Positions 20,634-30,263 of a stretch of 64,000 nucleotides of DNA are shown piece after piece (the first letter of the stretch is position 1; the number at the start of each line of letters is the position of its first letter). Both the position numbers and the translations under genes were made by a program. Under the pieces are notes generated by a model. It worked only from the letters and a program-made list of their open reading frames with translations. It ran no database searches and was not told the DNA's origin. The stretch covers positions 62,001-126,000 of the forward strand of contig NZ_JAJITD010000021.1 of assembly GCF_020880815.1 (NCBI RefSeq), given 5' to 3'. This DNA comes from Paraburkholderia sejongensis (GTDB taxonomy: Bacteria > Pseudomonadota > Gammaproteobacteria > Burkholderiales > Burkholderiaceae).

Positions 20634-21569
20634 TCACCCGGCGACCAGCGCCCCAAGCACCTCGCGCACCCAGCGGTGGCCAGCGTGTCCGTGACTGCAA
20701 TCGTGCCACAGCATGCCCACCTCGAAGCCCGGAACGGGAATCGGGCACTCGACGATTCGCAACATGTCGGCGTGATCGCGCACGAGTCGTTGCGGCACCA
20801 GAGCGACGAGGTCAGAGCGGGCCGCAATATCCGGCACAAACAGGAACGAGGCGGCGGACAGCACCACGTTGCGCCGAAGGCCGAGGGCCGCCAACGCGTC
20901 ATCTACAGGCGTGGCAAAGCCGCCGCCGCGCAACGACACGATGACATGCTCGAGCTGCGCGAACTGTGAAGCTGTGAGCTTGCGGCGCAGCTTGGGATGG
21001 CCGCGGCGACCTATCAACACGTAGCGCTCGTCGAACAGGTGGCAGCTGCGCAGGCCGGTCGGGGCGTCACCGGGCGTCATTAACGCGAGGTCGACCTCGC
21101 CATGAGCCATTTGCGCCACCAGTTGCGACATGTCCAAGATACGCAACGCTATCCGCACGCCGGGCGCCTGCTGGCGCAGCTGCAGTACTAGCGGCTGCAC
21201 GAGCGCGGCCTGTAGGTAGTCGGTGCAGGCGATGGCTATAGTCAGCTTGGCCCGCGCGGGATCGAAATGGCCATGCTGGCTCACCGTGGCGCGCAATTGA
21301 TCCAGCGCATTTCGCAAAGGCGCCAGAAGTTCGTCGGCCTTCGCCGTGGGAGTCATGCCGCGTTGCGCCGAAATTAGCAACGGGTCACCAAACAGGTCGC
21401 GCAGGCGCACGAGCTGCGCGCTCACGGCTGGCTGACTCAGGTGCAGGCGGCGGGCAGCGCGCGTCACGTTCTGCTCGGCGAGCAGGGCTTCGAGGGTGAC
21501 CAACAGGTTCAGGTCTATACGTCTGGTATCCGTGAGCTGGATAGTAGAGCAGTAGATTGACGATTTCAC
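20634..21569 (-). CDS. LysR-family transcriptional regulator (NodD/NahR-like)
   Basis: LysR-type regulator. The winged helix reads RIDLNLLVTLEALLAEQNVT then AARRLHLSQPAVSAQLVRLR; the effector domain has KLTIAIACTDYLQAALVQP and VDLALMTPGDAPTG. No ATG suits; GTG at 21569 gives 311 residues, normal for the family, while the frame is open further up to 21659 into the IS21 boundary. The RIDLNLLVTLEALL start is typical of the NodD/NahR/PcpR subgroup. Its natural divergent target has been replaced by the IS21 element just upstream, so its regulon is unknown. Confidence 0.88.
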   Translation of the reverse strand: MKSSIYCSTIQLTDTRRIDLNLLVTLEALLAEQNVTRAARRLHLSQPAVSAQLVRLRDLFGDPLLISAQRGMTPTAKADELLAPLRNALDQLRATVSQHGHFDPARAKLTIAIACTDYLQAALVQPLVLQLRQQAPGVRIALRILDMSQLVAQMAHGEVDLALMTPGDAPTGLRSCHLFDERYVLIGRRGHPKLRRKLTASQFAQLEHVIVSLRGGGFATPVDDALAALGLRRNVVLSAASFLFVPDIAARSDLVALVPQRLVRDHADMLRIVECPIPVPGFEVGMLWHDCSHGHAGHRWVREVLGALVAG

Positions 21570-21706
21570 TCTATAGCGGTTTTTGTCCAAACTGCACACC
21601 TCGGCGCGCGCCTGGCGTGCCTGTATTGGAGAAAAGCCTCGTGTCCCCTTTTGCGTCATTACCCCTGATCACCGTCGCTGGCGCCTCCAGCAAGCAAGGC
21701 CGCAGC

Positions 21707-23197
21707 GTGGCCTGGAAAGAAGTATTGCGGCTGAAGCGGGCGTGCGGCCTGTCGCACCGCCAGATCAGCCGGGCGTTCGGCATCAGCGTCGGCGCCATCT
21801 CGGCGTACGCAGCCCGCGCTACTGCGGCGGGGCTTGACTGGGCTGCTGTTGAACCGCTGGCCGACGACGAGCTCGAGATTAGGCTAGACCTGCCGGAGGA
21901 AACAGCGGCCCCGACCCGGCGGATCGAACCGGATTACGCGGCAATGCACCGCGACCTGCGCCGCAAGGGCGTGACACTTCAACTGCTTTGGGAGGAGTAC
22001 GTCGAGGCCCACCCCGGCCAACGCACTTACCGCTATACGCAGTTCTGCCAGCGATACAAGGACTGGGCTGCGGCACTGAAGCGCTCGATCCGCCAGCAAC
22101 ACTGCGCCGGCGAAAAGCTGTTCGCCGACTTCGCCGGGCAAAACGTGCCGATTCTTGGCCGCGACGGCGGCGTCGCGTTCAAGGCCCACGTGCTCGTGGC
22201 CGTCCCGGTGCGTCCAACTATACGTTCGCGTGTGCGACACGTTCCGAGGCCATGCCCGATTGGATCGGCAGCCTGATCGACGCGCTGGAATTCTACGGCG
22301 GCGTTCCCGAACTGCTGGTACCCGACAACCCCAAGGCATTGATCGCCAAGGCCGACCGGTACGAACCGGTGCTGGGCAACACGACGCAGGACTTCGTGAA
22401 CCACTACGCGACCGCCATGTTCCCGGCGCGGCCGCGCAAGCCGCAGGACAAAGCAAAGGTCGAGGTCGGCGTGCAGATCGTCGAGCGCTGGATCCTCGCA
22501 CGGCTGCACAACCACCGCTTCTACAGCCTGGCCGACCTGAACCGGCGTCCGTTCAAAAAGCTCGACGGCAACCGCCGCGCATGGTTCGAGCGGCTCGACC
22601 GGCCGGCGCTATGCCGCTGCCGGCACGCCGCTACGAGATCGCGACCTTCGTGAAGTGCCGCGTCCACATCGACTACCACGTCGAGTCGATCACCACTATT
22701 ACAGCGTCCCGCACAGCCTCGTACGTCAGGAGGTCTACGCACGCGTCCCACGCCACGGTGTCGAGATCCTGCACCGCGGCAAGCGTGTTGCCGCCCACGC
22801 CCGCAGCCGACTTCGGAACAAGCATACGACGTTGCCCGAGCACATGCCGGCGGCGCACCGCGCCCACATGGAATGGACGCCTAGGAGATTGCTGAACTGG
22901 GGCGCCTCCGCCGATCCCGGTGCCGAAGCGATCGTCAAACACCTGCTTACCAACCGGCCGCACCCCGAGACGGGATATCGCGCGTGCCTCGGACTGCTGT
23001 CGCTCTCGCGCAAGTATGGCAAGGAACGGCTGGAAGCCGCCTGCCAGCGGGTGCTCGTGATCGGCTCACCGACCCGCCGCTCCGTCCTGTCGATCCTCGA
23101 ATCCGACCTGGATCGACAGCCGATGTTCCCGATTCCTCTCGCCGAATGGCATTCGCCCGACCACGAGAACGTGCGCGGGCCCGACCCTTACCACTGA
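21707..23197 (+). pseudogene. istA: IS21 transposase IstA, multiple frameshifts
   Basis: IstA remnant readable in successive frames. Part 1 (to about 22215): the N-terminal helix-turn-helix GLSHRQISRAFGISVGAI and [25 protein letters not shown] (first catalytic Asp). Part 2 (about 22220-22610): [32 protein letters not shown], then [20 protein letters not shown] (Asp and Glu of DDE). Part 3 briefly around 22615-22690 ([20 protein letters not shown]), and part 4 to the stop at 23197 (HYYSVPHSLVRQEVYAR; CLGLLSLSRKYGKERLEAAC). At least three single-base shifts break it. Confidence 0.85.
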
Positions 23198-23212
23198 CCC
23201 AAGGAGGTCGCG

Positions 23213-23961
23213 ATGTTGATGCAGCAAACTCTCTCTCAGCTCAAGGCGCTCAAGCTCGACGGCATGGCTCGCGCGTTTGAGGAACAGGCGGCGCTCGCCT
23301 CCAGCGCCAGCCTGTCGTTCGAAGAGCGCTTCGGCATGGTCGTCGATCGCGAAGTCGCCTGGCGTGATACCCGGCGGCTCGAGCGGCTGATGAAGTCCGC
23401 GAAACTCAAGAATCCTCAGGCCTGCATTGAGGACATCGGATACCGGCAGAGCCGCGGTATCGACAAAAGCGTCGTTGCCGCACTCGCCGTTTGCGACTGG
23501 ATCCGCAATGCACAAAACCTCATCCTGACGGGGCCGACCGGCGCTGGGAAAACGTGGATCGCATGTGCGTTCGGGCAGCAAGCCTGCCGACAGGACTTCT
23601 CTGTGATGTACGTCCGCGTTCCCGGCTGTTCGAGGAATTGAAGATCATCCACGGCGACGGCAGCTTCGCGCGGCGCCTCGCACAACTCGCCAAAATGGAC
23701 GTCCTGCGGCTCGACGACTGGGGCCTGCAGGACCTCGATCAGAGTGCCCGAAATGACCTGGTAGAAGTGCTCGACGATCGCGTCGGCACGCGATCCACCA
23801 TCGTTACCAGCCAGTTGCCGCTCGAACACTGGCATGCGTGGCTGCAGGACCTGACGCTCGCCGACGCGATCCTCGACCGGCTCGTTCATCACGCCCACAA
23901 GCTGCCGTTGGAGGGCGAATCAATGCGAAAGACCAACGCCAAGCAGTCCTCCACATCCTGA
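23213..23961 (+). pseudogene. istB: IS21 helper ATPase IstB, frameshifted
   Basis: IstB AAA+ helper of IS21 transposition. The first part carries [19 protein letters not shown] and the Walker A motif [10 protein letters not shown] one-base loss near 23621 (after VMYVRVP) shifts the frame; the second part has [14 protein letters not shown], Walker B-like [11 protein letters not shown], and [15 protein letters not shown] ribosome-binding site AAGGAGG precedes the ATG. Apart from the shift it looks recent. Confidence 0.88.
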
Positions 23962-24329
23962 TGGTGATCACCTTCGCTATAATCCATTGACCGCGCAACA
24001 CCACCTTCCAGACTGATCACGTTCGCCGAAACGCTGACCACCATCACCGAAATCCGCACCGAGAGTTCGTGTCAGTTCCCCGCAGTTGCCGGCCGCGCGC
24101 CAAATAAAGGAGGGAGCATTTCGCTCACCCCTTTCCAATCAAGCTACCGGAAATCCGGTAGTTTGCCGTTGGTGCGCCGATGCTCTGCCGAGTTTTGAGC
24201 AAAAATGCGGGAAATCCCTTAATTAAGGGCGAATCGCCATCTGACAACAGTTAACGATTACCTCATCGCAATCCAATTAGCATATAGCGTACTGCGCGGC
24301 CCTCGCCCAGCAACCTCGAATGGCTTCTT

Positions 24330-24363
24330 GCGCGCTGACTGCCCCGGGTCGGCGCGCTTTTTT
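24330..24363 (+). terminator. Rho-independent terminator-like hairpin
   Basis: GCGCGC-n-GA stem pairs with TC-n-GCGCGC around a CCCCGGG-containing loop, directly followed by a run of six T. It is upstream of the small gene at 24456 and has no obvious gene to its left except the IS21 element. The rest of 24061-24455 shows no gene. Confidence 0.5.
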
Positions 24364-24455
24364 ATGAGCAGCCCGCGCAAACGGGAGTGGTGGCCGGGCT
24401 GTCCAGCGCCACGAGCCAGAAGGCCCGAAAGAAGACCTATGACTAAAAGGCAGAA

Positions 24456-24758
24456 ATGAAGGTTACTGAAAATCTGTGCGAGCGAATTCGCGACATCATG
24501 TCGGATGGGATGGAGCGCTATGCAGCCGAAATCAGGAAGCTGGCCGGGTGTGAGCCGATGTTGATGCGTGCCGTTCTGTTGCAAATGACCAGGCAAGGCG
24601 TTGTTCACGTTGTGAGGATAGACCGCCTCAAGCATGCGAACGTTTACCGTCTTGGCTTGCCGTCAGCCGTCTCGCCTGGTTCGTGGTGGACCGCTGAGCA
24701 ACAGGCGGTCAATGCCGCGTTCCATGCGATGGTATGCGCTGGACGACGCGATGATTGA
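24456..24758 (+). CDS. Hypothetical protein, possible winged-helix (100 aa)
   Basis: A 100-residue frame with strong coding character. The first 65 residues (LCERIRDIMSDGMERYAAEI, LAGCEPMLMRAVLLQMTRQG, VVHVVRIDRLKHANVYRLGL) read like a winged-helix DNA-binding domain with a closing beta wing, as found in small phage or plasmid regulators. The tail is polar. The upstream purine stretch AAAGGCAGAA is a modest ribosome-binding site. Function is unknown; a phage/plasmid origin is inference. Confidence 0.5.
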   Translation: MKVTENLCERIRDIMSDGMERYAAEIRKLAGCEPMLMRAVLLQMTRQGVVHVVRIDRLKHANVYRLGLPSAVSPGSWWTAEQQAVNAAFHAMVCAGRRDD

Positions 24759-24806
24759 TGCTTTGCCCAGCGAGCTGCTCACTTCAGCCCGGAGAGTGTA
24801 CCCCTG

Positions 24807-25181
24807 ATGTATCTGCCCTGTATCCTTGACGACGATGCCCGCGCCGAGTTGCTCTGCTACCTGCTGGTATCGCAACTCGTCTCCCGACGCTACAGAGGGG
24901 AATGGCTGAGCAGTGCCCACCTCATTGACAGTGCGCGGATCTGGCTCCGTGCTAACGTCGGCGACTGCGACTGGTTCGAGCGCGCCCGACTGTGTGCATT
25001 GTCTAGCCAGTTGGCCACCGAGTTGGAGCCCAAGATAAACCTTGTCCCCACTAGCAGATTGATTGCGCTCTTCCACCGGCATCGGCAGCTCAACTACCGC
25101 GCCGCACTCACGCAAATCTTGCATCAGTATTGCGCTGACCGGTTGCGCAAAACGCCTCAGTATGGCGGGCTGCCAACTTAG
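24807..25181 (+). CDS. Hypothetical protein (124 aa)
   Basis: A 124-residue, probably all-helical protein: DDDARAELLCYLLVSQLVSR, SSAHLIDSARIWLRANVGDC, ATELEPKINLVPTSRLIALF. No recognised domain or signal. It follows the preceding unknown gene by 48 bases on the same strand, so the two may be an accessory pair from the same mobile source. Ribosome-binding site weak (GGAGAG 14 bases upstream). Confidence 0.45.
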   Translation: MYLPCILDDDARAELLCYLLVSQLVSRRYRGEWLSSAHLIDSARIWLRANVGDCDWFERARLCALSSQLATELEPKINLVPTSRLIALFHRHRQLNYRAALTQILHQYCADRLRKTPQYGGLPT

Positions 25182-25526
25182 TCGCGCCTGCCGCACGCGC
25201 TCTGTTCGATCGGCACCGAGCACGCCCCGTTTCCCGCAGGAAAGAAAGCGCGCCAACCTAGTGAACCGCCCCGGAAATTGTGGAGGCGGGACGGCCAGGC
25301 AACCGGAAAACGATACCGCACGCGAACCTGGAAAGCGGGTCCGGCGGAGTGCCCATCAAATACGCACGCGATGAGCAGTCCGCGGCTAGTAACCAAAATT
25401 ATGGAAAAGTAGCACCAGAATTAGTTGTGTGAGCCGCCGTGACACATTATGTCCCCCCATCATCGAGTCGCAATCTCGCGGTCCATCGCTTCATCCGATT
25501 GAAACGAAGCGTGCGAACCATACAAG
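25182..25526. other. Intergenic region, no gene seen
   Basis: About 345 bases between the unknown gene and the broken ABC ATPase gene, which are convergent. No convincing frame, repeat or RNA. It may hold terminators, but no clear hairpin with a T-run was found. Confidence 0.4.
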
Positions 25527-26247
25527 TCAGTGAAGAATATTCTGCAGAAAGTCCCGCGCTCGCTCTGACCGCGGATTGTCGAAGAACGCATCCTTGTCGT
25601 CCTCGACGATCGCTCCCTTGTCCATGAAGATGACCCGGTGCGCAACCTTTTTCGCAAAAACCATTTCGTGCGTCACGCACATCATGGTCATGCCCTCATG
25701 CGCGAGCTCGATCATCACGTCGAGCACTTCGTTGATCATCTCAGGATCGAGTGCCGAAGTCGGTTCGTCAAACAGCATGGCCACGGGATCCATGGATAGC
25801 GCGCGCGATAGCAACGCGCTGCTGCTGGCCGCCCGATAACTGGGCCGGGTATTTTTCAGCGTGCGCTCGCAGACCGACCCGATCCAGCAGTTTCAGCCCC
25901 TTTGCCGTTGCCTCGTCTTTCGAACGGCCGAGCACCTTGATCTCCGCAAGCGTAATGTTCTCGGTGATGGTCAGGTGGGGAAACAGCTCGAAGTGCTGGA
26001 ATACCATTCCGACCTTCGACCTCAGCTTCGACAAGTCCGTCTTCCTGTCGCCGACCGACTGGCCGTTGACGACAATCCTGCCTCCCTGAAACGGCTCAAG
26101 CCCGTTCACAGTCTTGATGAGCGTTGACTTTCCCGAGCCAGACGGTCCGCATACCACGACCACTTCGCCCCTGTTTACCTTCGCCCTGCAGTTGTCTAGC
26201 ACCTGGAAGTGGCCATATGCCTTCGATACGTTCGTAATGTCGATCAT
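25527..26247 (-). pseudogene. Polar amino-acid ABC transporter ATPase, frameshifted
   Basis: GlnQ/GltL-type ATPase in two frames. Part 1 (26247-25800): VSKAYGHFQVLDNC, Walker [12 protein letters not shown]-loop VFQHFELFPHLT, and signature [14 protein letters not shown]. Loss of one base near 25803 shifts the frame; part 2 continues with [20 protein letters not shown] (Walker B), THEMVFAKKVAHRVIFMDKG and the C-terminal [12 protein letters not shown]. All motifs are otherwise intact, so either the decay is recent or there is a sequence error. It is downstream of the permease gene on the same strand. Confidence 0.88.
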
Positions 26248-26283
26248 TTTCGTTTCCGTTTGAGGTCTCGACAGAAGCGCGCG

Positions 26284-27099
26284 CTAGCGCGCCGCGTTGC
26301 GGAACGTCCTTTCGATGCGGGCCTGGATGACCTCCAGCACCAGCGACATCACCCAGTAAATTGCAGACGCGCTGATCAGCATCTCCATGCGCCGGAATTC
26401 CTTCTGACCCGCCGTCGTGGCGACATAGGTCAGTTCCCAAACACCGACTACCGAGACCAATGCACTGTCCTTGAGCATCGCGATGAACTGGTTGCCCGTC
26501 GGGGGAATGATGACGCGCAACGCCTGCGGCAGGATAACCAGGCGCATCATTTGATAGGGAGTCAGGCCGAGTGCGCGGGCTGCATTCCATTGGCCAAGCG
26601 GGATGCTCTGAATGCCGGCCCGGAAGATCTCGGTCATATACGCACCGTAGCAGAGCGACAGAGCGGTCACGCCCGCGGGAATCGGATCGACAACGAAGCC
26701 GAGCTGAGGAAGCCCCAAATACAGAATGAAAATCTGCATCAGCAGCGGCAGGCCTCGAAACAGTGAGGTATAGAAGGTGGCAATCCCGATCGCGATGCCG
26801 CTCGAGGAGAGTTTCGCGAGTGCACCAATCAATGCAAGCACGAACGCAATCGAAACTGAGATGGCGGAAATCAGGAGTGTCGTCGTGGCACCCTGGATAA
26901 TCAGGTAGCCGACTTTTCTGTGAATAAAATCCAGACTAAGATCAAATCGGGACAGAAATACTATGAGCAACGCAAACAATTCGATCCGAACTGCAGGGAT
27001 TTGCGCGCGGGAAGGCAATCGCGTCAGAAGATAGCCGTTTGCAATCAGCGCAATCGCGACCGCAGCAAACATGAGACATTTCTGAAGAACGTCTGGCAT
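26284..27099 (-). CDS. Polar amino-acid ABC transporter permease
   Basis: 271-residue inner-membrane permease of the His/Glu/Gln/Arg/opine family. Its last about 215 residues form the typical domain: GATTTLLISAISVSIAFVLA, SLFRGLPLLMQIFILYLGLP, the EAA loop QWNAARALGLTPYQMMRLVI with LPQALRVIIPPTGNQFIAML, and DSALVSVVGVWELTYVA. The frame is open far beyond 27099, but upstream it is only the antisense of the YdiJ remnant, so the ATG at 27099 is used (27072 is an alternative). Its ATPase partner is frameshifted and no binding protein is next to it; the upstream part of the operon was probably lost at the rearrangement near 27130. Confidence 0.85.
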   Translation of the reverse strand: MPDVLQKCLMFAAVAIALIANGYLLTRLPSRAQIPAVRIELFALLIVFLSRFDLSLDFIHRKVGYLIIQGATTTLLISAISVSIAFVLALIGALAKLSSSGIAIGIATFYTSLFRGLPLLMQIFILYLGLPQLGFVVDPIPAGVTALSLCYGAYMTEIFRAGIQSIPLGQWNAARALGLTPYQMMRLVILPQALRVIIPPTGNQFIAMLKDSALVSVVGVWELTYVATTAGQKEFRRMEMLISASAIYWVMSLVLEVIQARIERTFRNAAR

Positions 27100-27156
27100 T
27101 GCTACAAACGCAGAAAACCCCGGAAGTTTTAGTGCTGTGGGCCAGCCCGGCTTACC

Positions 27157-29154
27157 ATGTGCTCGGCTTCGGGAAGTGACTGCGGGATTGCGAACGTTAA
27201 TATCGGCCCGAGCGGCGCTGATCTGGCGAGCGCCCGCAGCGTCGCGCGCCTCGGTCACACGTTGGCTATCGGCGAGTACGCGGTCAAGCAGGTCTACGCG
27301 ATGCGCAAGCGCGCGGTGGGCTTGCTGGGAAACGTACAAGGCGAGGCCCGTCCACAGCCGTTTGTCGAAGACACGGCGGTGCCACCGGAGAATCTCGCGG
27401 CTTATATCGAGGAGTTTCGCGCGTTGCTCGATGGGCATGGCCTGCAATATGGGATGTTCGGCCATGTCGATGCGGGCGTGCTGCATGTGCGTCCGGCGCT
27501 GGATATGAAAGATCTGCGGCAAGCCGCGCTGGTGCGGCCGATTTCCGACGCGGTCGCCGAACTGACGCAGCGTCATGGCGGCCTGTTGTGGGGCAAGCAC
27601 GGCAAGGGCGTGCGCTCCGAATACGCGCCCGCTTTTTTCGGCGAGCTCTATGCTTAGCTGCAGCAATTGAAGGCGGTGTTCGATCCGTACAACCAGTTCA
27701 ATCCGGGCAAGATCGCGACGCCCGCGGATAGCCCGCTGCGGCTGCTGAAGATCGACGAAGTGCCGACCCGTGGCGAACACGACCGGCAAATCGACGAACG
27801 GGTGTGGCAGAGCTTCGGCACCGCGATGCATTGCAATGGCAATGGCGCGTGCTACAACTTTGATCCCGACGATGCGATGTGTCCGTCGTGGAAGGCGACA
27901 CGCGAGCGTGTGCAGTCGCCGAAAGCGCGCGCGTCGCTGATGCGCGAATGGTTGCGTCTGCAGGGGCAGGCGGGCGTCGATGTGGTCGCGCTCGGGCGCA
28001 CGCGGCAGCCGTTTTGGAGCGGTCTCGCCGAACGTTGGGGCAATAGCCGCGCGGCGCGCGACGGTGTAGCCGACTTCTCGCACGAGGTCTACGACGCAAT
28101 GGCCGGTTGTCTCGCGTGCAAGTCGTGCGCGGGGCAATGCCCGGTCAAGGTCAATGTGCCCGACTTCCGCTCGCGCTTTCTGCAGTTGTATCACCGTCGC
28201 TACCTGCGACCGTTGCGCGACTACCTGATCGGCTCGCTCGAATTCACGATGCCGTGGATGGCGCGACCTCCGGGCGTGTATAACGCTCTGATGCGCGGCC
28301 TGGATGCGCACGATGCTGGAGCAGCGGGTCGGGGTGGTCGATAGTCCTCTGCTGAGCCGTTACGATCTCGCCGCCGTGCTACGCCAGTGGCAGGTGCGGC
28401 CAGCGGACCCACGGTCGTTGGCGGCTCTCACGCAGCAGAAGCGCGAGTGCAGTGTCGTGATCGTTCAGGATACCTTCACGCGCTATTTCGATACCGAGCA
28501 GTTGACCACCCTGATCGAACTGGCCGCGCGGCTGGGTTGTCAGGTCTGGTTGGCGCCGCTCTTGCCGAACGGCAAACCGCTGCAAGTGCAGGGCTTTCTC
28601 GACGCGTTCGCGAAGGTCGCCGTTCGCAATGCCACACAACTAATTGAATTGGGCCAGTCCGGCGTTCCGCTCGTCGGCCTCCACCCGGCAATCACACTCA
28701 CGTACCGTCAGGAGTACCGGACGGTACGGGGGTTAGCGGACGTGCCACAAGTGTCGTTGCCGCAGGAGTGGTTGCTGAAGGTTCTGCCTGAAGGAAGCAC
28801 TGATAGTTCGTCGAACGTCTTAGAGTGCTGCCGCACTGTACCGAGAGGACTAACGCGCCCGACAGCGGCAAACAGTGGGTACAGGTGTTCGCGCGGTGCG
28901 GCTTGAGTCTCGTGATCGAGGACACCGGCTGCTGCGGGATGTCCGGCACCTATGGGCACCAAGCGCGCAATGCGGGGACGTCACAGGTGATTTATGCGCA
29001 ATCGTCGGCCGAGCATATCGACCCGCCGGTGGAGCACGGCGGTGAAGCGCTGGCGACCGGTTACTCGTGCCGCTCGCAGGTGAAACGCCTGTCCGCGAAA
29101 CAGCCCCGCCATCCGGTTCAGGCTTTGCTCGATCAATTGCGTTATGCTATATGA
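27157..29154 (+). pseudogene. ydiJ: Truncated, decayed YdiJ-type FAD/4Fe-4S oxidoreductase
   Basis: C-terminal part of a large (about 1000-residue) FAD-linked oxidase with an Fe-S domain, of the YdiJ / D-2-hydroxyacid dehydrogenase type. Visible: GHVDAGVLHVRPALDMKDL, GGLLWGKHGKGVRSEYAP, then an in-frame TAG at 27655 where CAG (Gln) is expected, FDPYNQFNPGKIATP, the cysteine cluster CLACKSCAGQCPVKVN, a frameshift near 28320, TFTRYFDTEQLTTLIELAA, another shift near 28830, and the CCG motif DTGCCGMSGTYGHQARN. The N-terminal FAD domain is absent; the left junction near 27130 meets the ABC permease. Non-functional. Confidence 0.85.
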
Positions 29155-29177
29155 CGAATGCAGCCTCGCTCTGACCA

Positions 29178-29545
29178 TCAACAGCGTGTCGAGGCCGGGA
29201 ATATCCAAGCGTCAATCAATGTAGTCGCATAGGCGCAGCGCAGACTCCGCGCATACGGAAAGCCGTTGTAGTTGGTATGAAAATGCACGTTGTCGAGATC
29301 GGCCGAGCGCCGTAGCACCTCCTCAAGCATCTTTAAATGGATCGCCTGCGGATCCGCGGAGTTCTCGATCGCGCGCAACGCTTGCGGACAGACCTCACGA
29401 GCTGCGCCCGCGTGAGGGAATCGCCGCTAGCGAATCGACGTCGATCGCACGCCGCAGTGGTGCCAGTCGCGTGCGCCAGTAACCCGGCCAAGGATCGGCC
29501 TTGAGCGAGCGCTGACGCTCTATCGCGGTGCGCACCGTTCACTCC
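29178..29545 (-). pseudogene. Fragment of an unidentified protein
   Basis: Minus-strand coding-like remnant in two frames: RQRSLKADPWPGYWRTRLAP in one, then IENSADPQAIHLKMLEEVLR and LDNVHFHTNYNGFPYARSLR in the next. No start codon or family is recognised and the pieces are out of frame, so it is treated as a pseudogene of unknown function. Confidence 0.3.
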
Positions 29546-29826
29546 TCACCGCGGTTCGCTTCCCTTATTTTGCCCCAGGGGCGGCTTCACAGCACCGCTC
29601 TCCACGCTTGTGATGAGGATGAGCAACCGCCCTTACTCTACGCGATCGAGCGGTCCTACCGCGTCAACCGATGGACACTTTCAGTCTGGACACGCTACTG
29701 CCTGAAAAGCCTCGTGTGCATCTTCTCGAAAAAACCGGGCGCAAGCCGAAGCACCACGCTGATTCCGCCAGCCGGCACGGCTCCGCGAGACATCGCTTCA
29801 TTGACCTTCCCCTTGAGCGTCTCCAC

Positions 29827-29844
29827 GGTTTCAGTTGCGGTTTT
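29827..29844 (+). repeat. 18-bp direct repeat copy 1
   Basis: GGTTTCAGTTGCGGTTTT; an identical copy lies at 30014-30031, 187 bases away. Confidence 0.6.
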
Positions 29845-30013
29845 AGTCGGCCCCCCCCACTCAACACGTCGTATCGCACCTCCCCTACCCCTATTTTCCG
29901 TGGTGCTTGATTGTTAGCCCATTACGCGTGTCGGCCGGGTTTTGTGCTTGCGCTCCGAACGAAGAGGCGGGCAGGATCAGCGCAAACAGTATCCTCATCC
30001 CGCGATTTTCCGT

Positions 30014-30031
30014 GGTTTCAGTTGCGGTTTT
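30014..30031 (+). repeat. 18-bp direct repeat copy 2
   Basis: GGTTTCAGTTGCGGTTTT; identical to 29827-29844 and preceded by a 12-base motif ATTTTCCGTGGT that also occurs at 29893-29904. Confidence 0.6.
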
Positions 30032-30263
30032 TCAGCCGTGCCAAAACCTGAGCGCCCGCGGCGTGCATCTGCAAGGCAGCGACCGCGTCACCGGGGGCGT
30101 CTCGAGTCGCTCCGCCGGACATGGCCAGCGACGCCACGTTGAAGCCTGTATTCGGGCAGGCCAATGGTCGGCCGCATCCTGTCGCCGATGCCCGTGTGCC
30201 TGTTCATCCCCGTCGGGAGCCCGTCCAGCGTGAGCTTCAAGATGACTCCGGCGCACCGAACGG

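Larger units (their letters stand above)
21640..24060 (+). mobile_element. Decayed IS21-family element (IS408-like)
   Basis: Region containing istA then istB in the standard IS21 order, both frameshifted. The right end has the repeated TGATCACGTTCGCCGAA-type motif (around 24016) ending near ATCCGCA, which is typical of Burkholderia IS21 elements; the left boundary is approximate (TGTCCCC near 21640). No target duplication could be confirmed. It sits immediately upstream of the LysR gene. Confidence 0.7.
29546..30263. other. Non-coding region with short direct repeats
   Basis: About 720 bases with no supported gene. It contains an 18-base direct repeat, GGTTTCAGTTGCGGTTTT, at 29827-29844 and 30014-30031, and a 12-base repeat ATTTTCCGTGGT at 29893-29904 and 30005-30016. 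The second copies of the two overlap. Origin is unclear; only two 18-base copies were seen, so this is not a CRISPR array. Confidence 0.5.

Noticed and set aside
26284-28311. A 675-codon minus-strand frame containing the ABC permease
   Set aside because: Everything upstream of about 27099 is the antisense of the YdiJ remnant; only the permease part is real.
29827-30031. Possible CRISPR array
   Set aside because: Only two copies of an 18-base repeat 187 bases apart, no regular spacers and no cas genes.
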